Origin: Hondaea fermentalgiana
Taxonomy: Eukaryota > Sar > Bigyra > Thraustochytrida > Thraustochytriidae
Length of the DNA stretch: 57,364 nucleotides
Direction: 5' to 3'
Assembly: GCA_014084085.1 (NCBI GenBank)
Contig: NPFB01000035.1
Location: 53,008-110,371, forward strand
Shown: positions 29,701 through 37,475 of the stretch, piece after piece
Numbering within the stretch: the stretch's first letter is position 1
Layout: each line of letters opens with the position of its first letter
The notes under the pieces: generated by a model
What the model saw: the letters and a program-made list of their open reading frames with translations, nothing else
What the model was told of the DNA's origin: nothing
Database searches by the model: none
Made by a program: the position numbers and the translations under genes

Positions 29701-31036
29701 TCAGGCCTGCAGCATACGTTCTCGGAGCCGATTCAGCGTTCCAGTGCACGAGCATTTCCACAACGCCTGGGTTCCGCGCCTCAACAGCCAATGCTAAGGG
29801 CCCCCAGCCATCACTGCGACATACGCCGTGCAAACGTGCCGCGAGTAAATCACCATCTTGCCGCACAGAATTAGCCCACTTGACAACACCTGTCAAGTCG
29901 CCCTCGGCGCAGGCTTTGAGGAGAGCCGCGTTGCTGGAAGCCCGGTCCGCAACAGAGACATCATTAGGCTCTGCACCCCTATCATTGCTGGCGCTTGAGC
30001 TGGCCTCGGTGAATGCTGGCGGTAATGGTGACCTTGGCCTGACCTTGGTGCGGGCCTTGCGCTGTGGTGGCTCTGCAGTCTTTTCGAGTTCCTGAAAACC
30101 CTCTCTTGCAAAATACGAGCGCCACTGCTCGCGCAACTTTGATGCCCACTGACGCGAATGATCTCGTACTTTTTCGTCGATGGCTTCGTAGAGAGTCGTC
30201 TCTACGAGTTCAAGTGCATTGGTCTGGGCCACTTCGCGAAGCAAAGTCTCATGATCCCGAAGAATACTTGCTGCGGCTTCTTCCCGCGCACGAGCTCTCC
30301 GGAGAAAGCCGTGAGCATTTGCACTATTTCTCAACGCGAGTCTTTCGAAGCCTTGAGGAGCTCTGTTTGTGATTGTTACGTTCACGTCGGCGATGTTTCC
30401 ATCTTCGGCCCCGGCCATGAGGGCATAGGTCTGCAAGCCTGAGCCAGGCTGCCATTCTGGGGCATTGGCTCGGAGATGATGAGTGGTCGTCCAATCTTCT
30501 CGTCCTTGTCCTTGTCTTTGATCTTGTCCTCGGTCTTGCCCTCGGCCTCGGCCTCGACCTCGGCCTCGACCTCGACCTCGTCCTCTTGTGCGGCCTTGTC
30601 CATGACTTTGTCGTTCCTCCCGATGTCCTCGTCCTCGTCTTCGGCTTCGTGTGGTCCCGCCCTGATCCTCCGCGCAGGACTTGCCTTCGGACTGCTGACG
30701 TCGCCCGCGGGCATGCCTTGGCTGCGTGGCTCTGCGATGCTCGAGCGCGGACGCCGCGTCATCAGTGCCACTCGCAGGCATCTCCTGTAGAGGGTCTGCG
30801 ATTTGCGTCGGCGATTTGATCAGAGGAGGGTCGGCAGGCAAGCTGACGGACCCCGAAAGAGACACACGCGGATCACTCTCCACGTTGCCGGACCATACTC
30901 TCTGGTGATGAGAGCCAGGTCCGAGCAGAATAGGATGTCTGACATCGAAAAAGCTAACGACCGAAGCAAGTACTACAGAGTAGCAATGTTGCATCGCCAT
31001 CCATTCAGCGATCGATTCGTTGAGAGCTACAGTCAT
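26753..31036 (-). CDS. Ankyrin-repeat protein with two BTB-like domains
   Basis: The open frame encodes 1,427 residues. The start is uncertain: Met1 (31036), Met87 (30778) or Met207 (30418) are possible. Residues about 105-180 are Arg/Gly/Gln-rich, with an RGRGRG run near 149-166. Ankyrin repeats run from about 370 to 730 (for example GRTPLHVAASRIDAAATKLL and DETPLHVAASSGANEAVAEL). A BTB domain follows at about 890-960 (GADVHIIVQGELILRAHRHI), and a weaker second BTB-like region lies near 1195-1330. This order resembles the ABTB1/BPOZ group, which acts as an adaptor for cullin-3 ubiquitin ligases. Adaptor function is inferred from the architecture. Some N-terminal codons may belong to an unrecognised 5' exon or leader. 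Confidence 0.75.
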   Translation of the reverse strand: MTVALNESIAEWMAMQHCYSVVLASVVSFFDVRHPILLGPGSHHQRVWSGNVESDPRVSLSGSVSLPADPPLIKSPTQIADPLQEMPASGTDDAASALEHRRATQPRHARGRRQQSEGKSCAEDQGGTTRSRRRGRGHREERQSHGQGRTRGRGRGRGRGRGRGRGQDRGQDQRQGQGREDWTTTHHLRANAPEWQPGSGLQTYALMAGAEDGNIADVNVTITNRAPQGFERLALRNSANAHGFLRRARAREEAAASILRDHETLLREVAQTNALELVETTLYEAIDEKVRDHSRQWASKLREQWRSYFAREGFQELEKTAEPPQRKARTKVRPRSPLPPAFTEASSSASNDRGAEPNDVSVADRASSNAALLKACAEGDLTGVVKWANSVRQDGDLLAARLHGVCRSDGWGPLALAVEARNPGVVEMLVHWNAESAPRTYAAGLNRGRDEERASALHHICHLGDEALLEAALRAGAGHSVAAGLNLEARDPRGRTPLHVAASRIDAAATKLLLDHGASPVAKDKLGNSPLHLAVAAAPRFEVPASFVALLRPRIDARNREDETPLHVAASSGANEAVAELIVRGADVHAVDNSYWTPLCKAAAAGRRSTVRLLLDRGTPLRGLSAQAAVPSSISCTPCPLHLAAFHGASGVVDEFIEREGKPCLQWLDWSWPCDTVLQSALRGGHFAMAAQLLDQGASCSQLNGREESALAVAIAHDNGPPPKALLARLICRSSMMRTNPSAAEVSLVALGDAVQIRDAALGLGTSIEHEATTRTERALDALRLVLLQTDPPVTLTERFQTRAKRLVHQVCKSTFSRSAAGGHEHAYTDLEACVLLWTPGKVTAQDRGSTEEENRTKPNLDRFYHRDMERLFEGRERLGADVHIIVQGELILRAHRHILCARCPMFAGMFRGGMREASSLEVDLSHHSSAVVKDALRFVYQGSLRGSPLAAFTANRDTERFVDGREVLAHVEDAVSLLVLANEWLLPALETLATEAVHLLLERHVLTSRGLARRKGTPRIRTAHVEELCRFAVDGLGSETLVDICNRIILLMRKLKRKDNRHVILPPKECVLPHGHDLQCSCPRGMLERHGLRFCRRPDSVVVDVAQMLAASEIDGSSVLALAPARLRKQIEAEGARLDARLYVEPARYGQEGDPAGQQILEDLGMVITDDVSTAPDIDEFEARFASLAHQSHVSLDVSTAIAANEEEGDVEIRLGPGDATLVTDAIRAHSSQLCVRSSVFARALEDAFATCALNAQATSDRPICLYAAAFSNVVDRRTWEVILRFVSIGVIEDGCAPRSTAEAVSMAQLADDLGLVGFSHVLQAILDEKDLMSSDTNGKERSTALNMLLESKFHPTLWELEVQFRCELLEVADTSSLSPQLEEHLGRKFPENLPRSCACAVLALEGLLRPHLEPMEECGKSRPQV

Positions 31037-31175
31037 CTTCTCTTTCGATCCAGGACATCGATTTCACATGCACTCTCGATTTGAGTTGATAGACTTGCAC
31101 GCGGCAGGCACGATACAGTGCGATGATACAGGGTGATGCAAGGCATGCGAAATGATATTTCGTCGCTTCTTATTA

Positions 31176-32440
31176 TCATAGCTGAGGTTCGAGGGGAAGG
31201 TCGCAAACGATGATCGCGTCGGAGAGGACATAATAACGCTGGACACTATCACCTTGTGAGATGTATGGCACTCGCGAGATGGAGCGAATGCGAAAGCCTT
31301 CAGGCTGCAATACGCGTAATGCCAGGGCCTCGAGAGACTCTTCAAAAGAAGCCTTATCGCGACAACGCGCTCCTTCCATTGGAAGAATTTCTGAAGGAGC
31401 AAGCTGGCGCGTGCCGGATTCTACAAATGGGCACCAAGGCTGAGTTCATTGAGATTGCGCATGGGTCAGTTTCGAAAAATAAAAAAGCGCAAAACAAAAG
31501 ACAAAATTGGACACGAGAACAAGAGCCTCCGGAAAAAACTTACCAGTACGACGGCGAGCACAAGTCGCCCTGTTCCCGGCTTGAGGCGGGCTTTGAGATC
31601 GCGAAGAAGTGTGAGGGGTTGGTCAGCGCGATCGAGGACGTTGAAGCAGGTGATCAAGTCGAACTTTTCCGCATTCGAAGTCGGCGTTGGCAATGGCTGT
31701 TTTCCAGGTTCGTAGCAGCCCCATCCACGCGCCCTCAGCTTGGAAGCCATTACCGATGAAGTCTCCGTGGTGACGACCTCGTCAAAAGCACCAGCATAGC
31801 TCTCTGTGATCGATCCGTCTCCCGACCCAATGTCAAGAAGGCGGCGAGGGCCGTGCGCTGTTGGTCCTGGGGCGGCCTCTCCGTTGTCGCCATCGGAAGG
31901 CTCGTCAATGGACATGGCGATCTCGCGAGGGCTAAAAATGTTCGGGCATACACGCGCAAGGTGAGCGTTCGAGAGAACAAACATCTTACCGCGGCCTGTC
32001 AGCCCATTGGCGTCAGTCCTGGACATGAAGCTGCGCAGCACGGAAGCAACTCCATCCCGCAAGACATTTGCCTGACAAGTTTGGAGAAATGCCTCCGTCT
32101 CCTCGTCGCGGTCAAGGGGCACCCACAAGGCGCGCACCTTTTCGTCGAGCGTGTCGAGGTTCACCGTGTACCGGAGCGGCGGGTCCGGCCTCTCGTAGTC
32201 GCCCGCGACGCGGGCCGCACGGCTCGTGGTTTTCAGGACGCTGGCCATGCTGATGGCGACTGCGAGCACCACGACAAGCGCAGCGCCGTCGCGCGGGACG
32301 TCGCCGCGGTCCTCCCGTGCACGCGCCGGTCCCTGGCTGCCGCGCCGCGCTCCGCTGCCGGCCACGCCAGCTACCCTCTTCTTCGCGGCTCGGCCAATGC
32401 CATTCGTGTTTGCTTCCCTCCTCTGCTGCGCCCTCGGCAC
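31176..32440 (-). CDS. METTL9: METTL9-like protein histidine N-methyltransferase (spliced)
   Basis: Two exons on the minus strand: 32440-31544 (299 codons) and 31439-31176 (87 codons plus stop), joined in phase 0, giving 386 residues. Exon 1 ends LVLAVVL before a GTAAGT donor; exon 2 begins PWCPFVESG after a CTCAG acceptor, exactly where the METTL9/DREV family has its L-PF-PYVE segment. Exon 2 also holds the family's C-terminal landmarks (APSEILP, GDSVQRYYVLSDA). A hydrophobic stretch at about 54-65 may be a signal anchor. SAM-binding motif I is LLDIGSGDG at 201-209; CFNVLDRADQPLTLLRD at 265-281 is diagnostic. METTL9 makes 1-methylhistidine in HxH motifs. The N-terminal start is less certain than the rest. 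Confidence 0.9.
31440..31543 (-). other. Spliceosomal intron in METTL9
   Basis: 104 bp with donor GTAAGT and acceptor CTCAG in phase 0. Without removal, the frame reads 25 unrelated residues and stops, losing the conserved C-terminus. Confidence 0.88.
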
Positions 32441-33096
32441 TTTCGGCCCTCTTCTATACCGACGTCCTCTCCTTATTACTGCGCAGAACTACACTAGCAC
32501 TTTTCATTATGAGTCCGTCGTCGACAGGACTCGTACCAGCCTCCACTACTCGGGACAGCGGCCCGTGGGGCGCGAACATCGAATGAGCCTCGCGCCGTTC
32601 GGACGACGCGCGAGCAGCGACACCGGCAAGGCACCGTGTGCTTCTTGTCGTTGATGTCGCTGTTGTCGGCGGCGGGTGGCGTCAAAGACCTTGGCGTGTC
32701 GTGCCCTGGCGCTGCGCGTAGTACGATGTAGTAAGAAATGCTAGAATCTGGAGGTCTGCGGGAGCAGCCCTCGAGGCATCCGTAGGTCCAGGAGCGATGT
32801 CTCGAGATTCGTTTGGGTGGTATGAAGACGCGATACGATGTGAGGGAAAGGATCACAGAAGAAGACGATGTAGAAGACGACAATGACGACAAAGAGGACG
32901 ACGGTAAGAAAGAATGCTGGTCAGGAGCGAAGAAGTTCTCTACTGCCGCCATAGGTTCGAAAGCGACGTCTCGAGATTCGACCGCGCGGTATCGAGTCGC
33001 GGCACAAGGGGGAAAGAAAAGGAAGAAAAGGGCGAAAAAAGTAAGAAAGAAGGGTCGGTCACAAGGAAAAGAGATTTCTTCATCGAGTCGAGAGCT
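32441..33096. other. Region between METTL9 and COX11
   Basis: 656 bp between two minus-strand genes: the METTL9 promoter and leader and the COX11 3' end. Near-repeats occur: a segment with GATGTCTCGAGATTCG at about 32796 recurs as GACGTCTCGAGATTCG at about 32965. No gene is supported. Confidence 0.5.
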
Positions 33097-34131
33097 TCAA
33101 TTTTTAGCCTTGAAAAAGGTGTAGGAGAGAACGATGTTGTCAATGCCAGCCATCTGCGGATCGTCGGCGAATGTTGGGTCAATGTAAAAGAAGACGGGCA
33201 TGTCGACCTCTTCGTTGGGCTTGAGGCGCTGCTGATCAAAGCAAAAGCACTGGATCTTGTTAAAGTAGATGCCAGCCTTGGTCGGCGTGATATTGTACGA
33301 GGCCACGCCAGTGATGGCCTCGTCGGTGTTGTTGGTTGCGGTGTAAAATGCAAGGGCAGTCTCGCCCGGAACTACACGTACCTCGGATTGCTGCGGCTTG
33401 AACTTCCATCCGAGACTGTCGGCCGTGTTGGCGGTGAATTTGACGGTGATCGGATTCGCCCCGGGAACGGGCTGCATGCTCCTTGCCTTATCGAGACTTG
33501 ATTGCCGCGTAGTGCCACCATATCCGGTGACCTGGCAAAAGACCTTGTATAGCGGCACGGCGGTGTAGGAGAGCCCCACGGCTGCCACCACGATGCTTAG
33601 CATGTACACGAGACCAGTTGCGTTCTTGCGCCGGACCTCCTCATCGTAGCGGCCGGATGATCGGCTAGAAGACGCAAAGCCTCTGCGCGCGCCACCGGTC
33701 GCGGACAGCGGGCGTTTCATCGCCACAGGTCCCACGCCGAATGCGGACACAGACATTCGCGCCGGTGCTGCACATTGCCGCGTCGCGATCGATGCCAGAC
33801 GAAGTGGAGACGACATTGCCGCTACTGTTGTTGCCGCTTTAGCTTTTGCATTCGACCTCGCTGGTCCTGACATCGTACCCAGAGATCGCGTCGTCGTCAT
33901 CGTCATCGTTGTCGCCGCGCCCAAAGCCTTCGGCATCCTATGCCCGGAGATTTCCCACGCGGCCCCTGGGAACGCTGTGTTGATCATTTTTGTCGCGAGG
34001 TTGGCCCTGGAGACCCTAGCGGCCTTTGCGCAGGTCCCGATACTCGCTGTCGCGAGCCTCGGCGTGCTACGCACGCGCGATGCTCGAAGCGCGCTCATGC
34101 TGCTGGCGGCAGTGGCTGCGAGCATGGTCAT
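33097..34131 (-). CDS. COX11: COX11 cytochrome c oxidase copper chaperone
   Basis: 344 residues from the first ATG. The conserved part begins at about residue 160: one membrane segment at 173-192, then the CtaG/COX11 domain facing the intermembrane space. Copper ligands are visible as CFCF at 295-298 and Cys199 in LYKVFCQVTGYGG. The protein delivers copper to the CuB site of COX1 in the mitochondrial inner membrane. Residues 1-160 are unusually long for a presequence but Arg/Ser/Ala-rich; Met106 is an alternative start that would still give a mitochondrial targeting peptide. It is divergent from ISCA2, another mitochondrial metallocofactor gene. Confidence 0.93.
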   Translation of the reverse strand: MTMLAATAASSMSALRASRVRSTPRLATASIGTCAKAARVSRANLATKMINTAFPGAAWEISGHRMPKALGAATTMTMTTTRSLGTMSGPARSNAKAKAATTVAAMSSPLRLASIATRQCAAPARMSVSAFGVGPVAMKRPLSATGGARRGFASSSRSSGRYDEEVRRKNATGLVYMLSIVVAAVGLSYTAVPLYKVFCQVTGYGGTTRQSSLDKARSMQPVPGANPITVKFTANTADSLGWKFKPQQSEVRVVPGETALAFYTATNNTDEAITGVASYNITPTKAGIYFNKIQCFCFDQQRLKPNEEVDMPVFFYIDPTFADDPQMAGIDNIVLSYTFFKAKN

Positions 34132-35222
34132 CTACCTATGACAGCTTTGGCGTGCGGCTGCGAACGTGGCACCCGACCTCTCCGGCGCTGGGCCTCCACT
34201 CGCAGTCGCTCGTCGCTTACCCTCGCGGGAGCGCTGCTAGTACAAGGCCAACGAGCCCGTCCCTGGCCACGAGGCCTTCCGAGCGCGTCCCTGGCCGCTT
34301 TGGGGGTCTGCAAGTCAACGTTGGACTCATGGTCAATCAGCCGTGCTCACAGCCAAGTGTATACATTGTGGGGGTTAAAGTTCTACGGGTGCTCCACGGC
34401 ATCTTTGCGCCGGCAAGCGCATTCGAAGACGTTGCAGTCTTTCAGTAGAAGAAAGTATTGGAAAAAAGGGGGGCTGGGCTCGGAGAGACACGGCACGAAA
34501 CCAAAATGATACAGAATGAATGACGTCCTTCAAGTTGGCCTGCTAAACTCCGTATCTTCGTCAAATCAAAAGTTACCATCCGAGATTGCAGCGCAAAGTA
34601 AGAGAGCGCGCGACCCTCGCGTTGTAACATTTGGTCAATATCGTTCTTTTGCTTGGTCATTGCAAATATTCCGGTGTGATTTGCAAGAAGCTCTTACTAA
34701 ATCCTGCTTTTCGTTTCTTTGCTTTTACAAAAAGCTGTAAAATGTACGACATCCGGGTGAAGCGTCAAATTATTTTTGAAATTCAACGGTCAGCTAAAGT
34801 CAAATTTGATTCGAGGATGCTCAAGTCTAGGACGTGATATTCTCCAAATTTTCTTCTCGAAAATTCTCTCACTTGTAAACCCAGCCGTGGGTAGGCCTAC
34901 ACTTCTCGTCCCAAGTAGCCAGACAAAGCAAGATGGCCCAAAATATAAAAAGGTATGCTCAAACAGACGTCGTGGCCGATTCCAATCGTCTGGTTTCTCG
35001 TTGTTGAAAGAACGAATAGGTTAGCATGCAACACCATGGGCAGTGATAAGCACCGGGTCACCCAAACACGAGTCGAGGCACCCAAAACTTCAGCTCTTGA
35101 AGCAGAGCGTCCAAACCTCGATTGTCTGCTACGAGAAACTCGCAACTCGCGACGAGCACGGCAGAAGAGCGGCAGGCGCGCAGCGGCTGAGCGACAAAGA
35201 AGCAAGCAAGCAAGCAAGGAAG
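34132..35222. promoter_or_regulatory. Divergent COX11/ISCA2 upstream region
   Basis: 1.09 kb between start codons. The left third is GC-rich; the part from about 34500 to 34960 is notably AT-richer. Several open frames exist (for example 33940-34509 plus) but none has coding character. Just before the ISCA2 ATG there is an AAGC tetramer run (35202-35218). Confidence 0.5.
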
Positions 35223-35666
35223 ATGCTCGCGGCAGCTCGACGCAGCGGCCTTGGCATGGCGCGTGTCGGCTCGCCTCTCTGGCGTGCGGCGTTTTCGACC
35301 TCGGGGGTGACCGAGGATGGCGCCGGCGTCTTGCTCACCAAGAAGGGCGCCGAGCGGCTGCTGGAGCTACAGAAGAGCAAGAACAACGACAAGCTGATGC
35401 TGAGACTTGCAGTGGAGGGCGGCGGCTGCTCAGGGTTTTCGTATGTCTTTAACGTGACGGACGAGGAACCGAACGATGACGACATCATCTTTGAGCACCA
35501 TGGCCAAAAGGTTGTGGTCGACGACGTTTCGCTCGACTTGGTTCGCGGAAGCAAGATCGACTTTACGGAGGACCTTATTCGCAGATCCTTTGAAGTCGTC
35601 GACAACCCGAACGCGGAAACCGGCTGCGGTTGTGGGTCTTCTTTTGCGGCAAAGATGGAGTTCTAA
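35223..35666 (+). CDS. ISCA2: ISCA2-type mitochondrial iron-sulfur assembly protein
   Basis: A 147-residue protein using the ATG at 35223; the upstream ATG at 35043 would add 60 residues unlike the family. Residues 1-28 form an Arg/Ala-rich mitochondrial presequence. The A-type carrier domain contains the three conserved cysteines: Cys69 (GGGCSGFSY) and Cys135/Cys137 (GCGCGSSF). EVVDNPNAETGCGCG is typical of the ISCA2 branch, which works with ISCA1 and IBA57 in making [4Fe-4S] clusters. Confidence 0.92.
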   Translation: MLAAARRSGLGMARVGSPLWRAAFSTSGVTEDGAGVLLTKKGAERLLELQKSKNNDKLMLRLAVEGGGCSGFSYVFNVTDEEPNDDDIIFEHHGQKVVVDDVSLDLVRGSKIDFTEDLIRRSFEVVDNPNAETGCGCGSSFAAKMEF

Positions 35667-37103
35667 AAGCTGCGCGGCAGTGTTTGTAACTAATCTTGAA
35701 TGACATCTATACTAACCTACAACCAAAGAGTTTTTTATTCATAGATGCCAATCATAGTCACGTCCTAGGTCCTGATCTTAATCTCTTAATTCCCTTTTTT
35801 TTGTCCGGATTCGAGCCGCAAGGCTGGTTTTGAATGCCAACTCCTTGCGACAAATTTTCCAATATGATCTTCCTGGCCGGAGGTGGCGGTGTCTTTGCAC
35901 CGTTTGCAATGAGTAAACGCCTCCCTTTCTCCCAACCCCCATGTTGAGATAATCCTGACGGTAAATGGTGTATGATGGAAAATTGAAAGCGAAGAAATCA
36001 ATGTTTCCTGTGCGTGCACATTGGCGAAAAAGATAGGCGGCCATCATCGTTATGAAAAAAAGGAATAAAGATAAATGGAGTAAATATCTCGAACCATTCT
36101 TGCCGTGCGCAATCTTAGTCGGTGCTATGCCCTGTGTCACCATGTCCAGTGCACTTGCTACATTCAAGGAGAAGGAGATGGTCTGCGGTGGGCTATCATG
36201 CTGCGTCAAGTGCTATCTCATTTGATCTTTCGTTGCATATTGTCGCACTTCTATCGAAAGCAAAGAACATGCTCGTGAGAAAACACACTCTCTTGAGTCC
36301 GCTTCGAGGTTGCGGGGCAGGTTCGTGTCTGTCTCTACACGCGCTGATTCTCTCAGCAAAAGAAATCCTCCGGCGATTACGCCACACAAATCGCTCACAG
36401 ATCACCTGACCCCGCGACGTATGGGGCGCATTCGATCAGCCGGCCGCAGCCCGGCAGCTGCAAGTTTGCCACGTCGCTGGCGTATCTTTTCGCGGTTCGG
36501 GGAGTGACCAATTGCTTCCCGACCTCATTCGGCGCGCATTCAGCGACCGCGTATCAGCCGCGGTAGTAGTCAGTTGGTTGCTGTACATACATACACATCC
36601 GTCAGTCCACCAATCCTTCAATTCGTTTGTGGAGCGACGGCGTCTGAGAGCGTCTCGCGCTGGGCCAAGCGACGCCCTCCGCGCCTCGCCTGGCCTCCCT
36701 CCGCGGCCTCGCCTGCGCGCGGCGCCGCTGCGTCTAGCGAGGGCCTCGAGTTCCTTGGTCATCGTCGTCGTCCCTTGCAGTTGCTTGCATCTTCGTCGCG
36801 GCCAATCGCGACTCGCACACCCCAAGTCCAAGTCGGGGCCGGCTCCAGCTCCCGCGCGCTCGAGGCCTGGCACCGGTCCTCGAAGCGGGAAACGCGGCGC
36901 GGAGGGCCTCCGATCGGTCGATTGATCGAGCATTCGAGCCCTGCCGTCCTCGGGGTCGCAAGTCTTCGCGAGATCGCTCGATCGGGATCGATCGATCGAC
37001 AGCCGAGCAGAGTCAGGCCGCACCAAAGAAAAGAAAAAAGAAACGGGAACAGACCGCCAGTGTCCACTCTGGGCGCGGGTTAGCGCCCTTCCGGCAGCGC
37101 GTC

Positions 37104-37242
37104 GGCAAGTGCGGGCGGGGCGCGCGCAAGTGGTGTATTTCCGGGCGCAAGTCGGGCTTCTGGGGGGACGCGGGGCGGCGGCGGCGCGCATTCTGCACTT
37201 GCGCGCAGCGCATAGCGCACTTGGGCGGCGCGGATAGCCGAC
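37104..37242. promoter_or_regulatory. Promoter array B, bidirectional (21-22-bp units)
   Basis: Three minus-strand ACTT cores begin exactly 21 bp apart (AAGT on the plus strand at 37107, 37128 and 37149). They are followed by two plus-strand copies 22 bp apart, CACTTGCGCGCAGCGCATA (37196) and CACTTGGGCGGCGCGGATA (37218). The plus copies point to the P4-ATPase, about 250 bp downstream. Confidence 0.55.
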
Positions 37243-37371
37243 TGTACCTCGGCGGGGAGGGAGGGAGGCGCGAATTCAAAAAAGGTTTGATTTGAATCGC
37301 GACTTGGTTGAAGAAGGAAACAGAACAGGGAAGAGCGAGCTGAGAGAAGAAAAAAAAAAGCCAAGCAGACA

Positions 37372-37438
37372 GAGCAGAGCAGAGCAGAGCAGAGCAGAGC
37401 AAAGCAAAACCCGACGCGACGCGACGCGACGCGACGCC
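37372..37438. repeat. GAGCA and GCGAC pentamer tracts in the leader
   Basis: About six GAGCA units (37372-37407) and then about five GCGAC units (37412-37438), ending some 40 bp before the P4-ATPase start codon. Confidence 0.85.
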
Positions 37439-37475
37439 GCGGCTCCGCGAGCGAGCGAGGTAGCTGCGCGACGCG

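Larger units (their letters stand above)
35667..37475. other. Upstream region of the P4-ATPase
   Basis: 1.8 kb between two plus-strand genes. The first half (to about 36420) is moderately AT-rich with no supported gene. Around 36436-36762 a 108-codon minus-strand frame begins after GACGACGACG (start MTKELEALARRSG) but ends in non-coding-like sequence. GATC-rich palindromic sequence lies at 36970-37003. The promoter array B and pentamer repeats at the right end are listed separately. Confidence 0.45.

Noticed and set aside
35778..36209. 143-codon minus-strand frame
   Set aside because: No GC-ending codon bias, no domain and a moderately AT-rich setting; treated as intergenic.
36436..36762. 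108-codon minus-strand frame starting MTKELEALARRSG
   Set aside because: Good start context, but the product is Arg-rich low complexity and ends in sequence without coding character. Kept only as a hint for array B.
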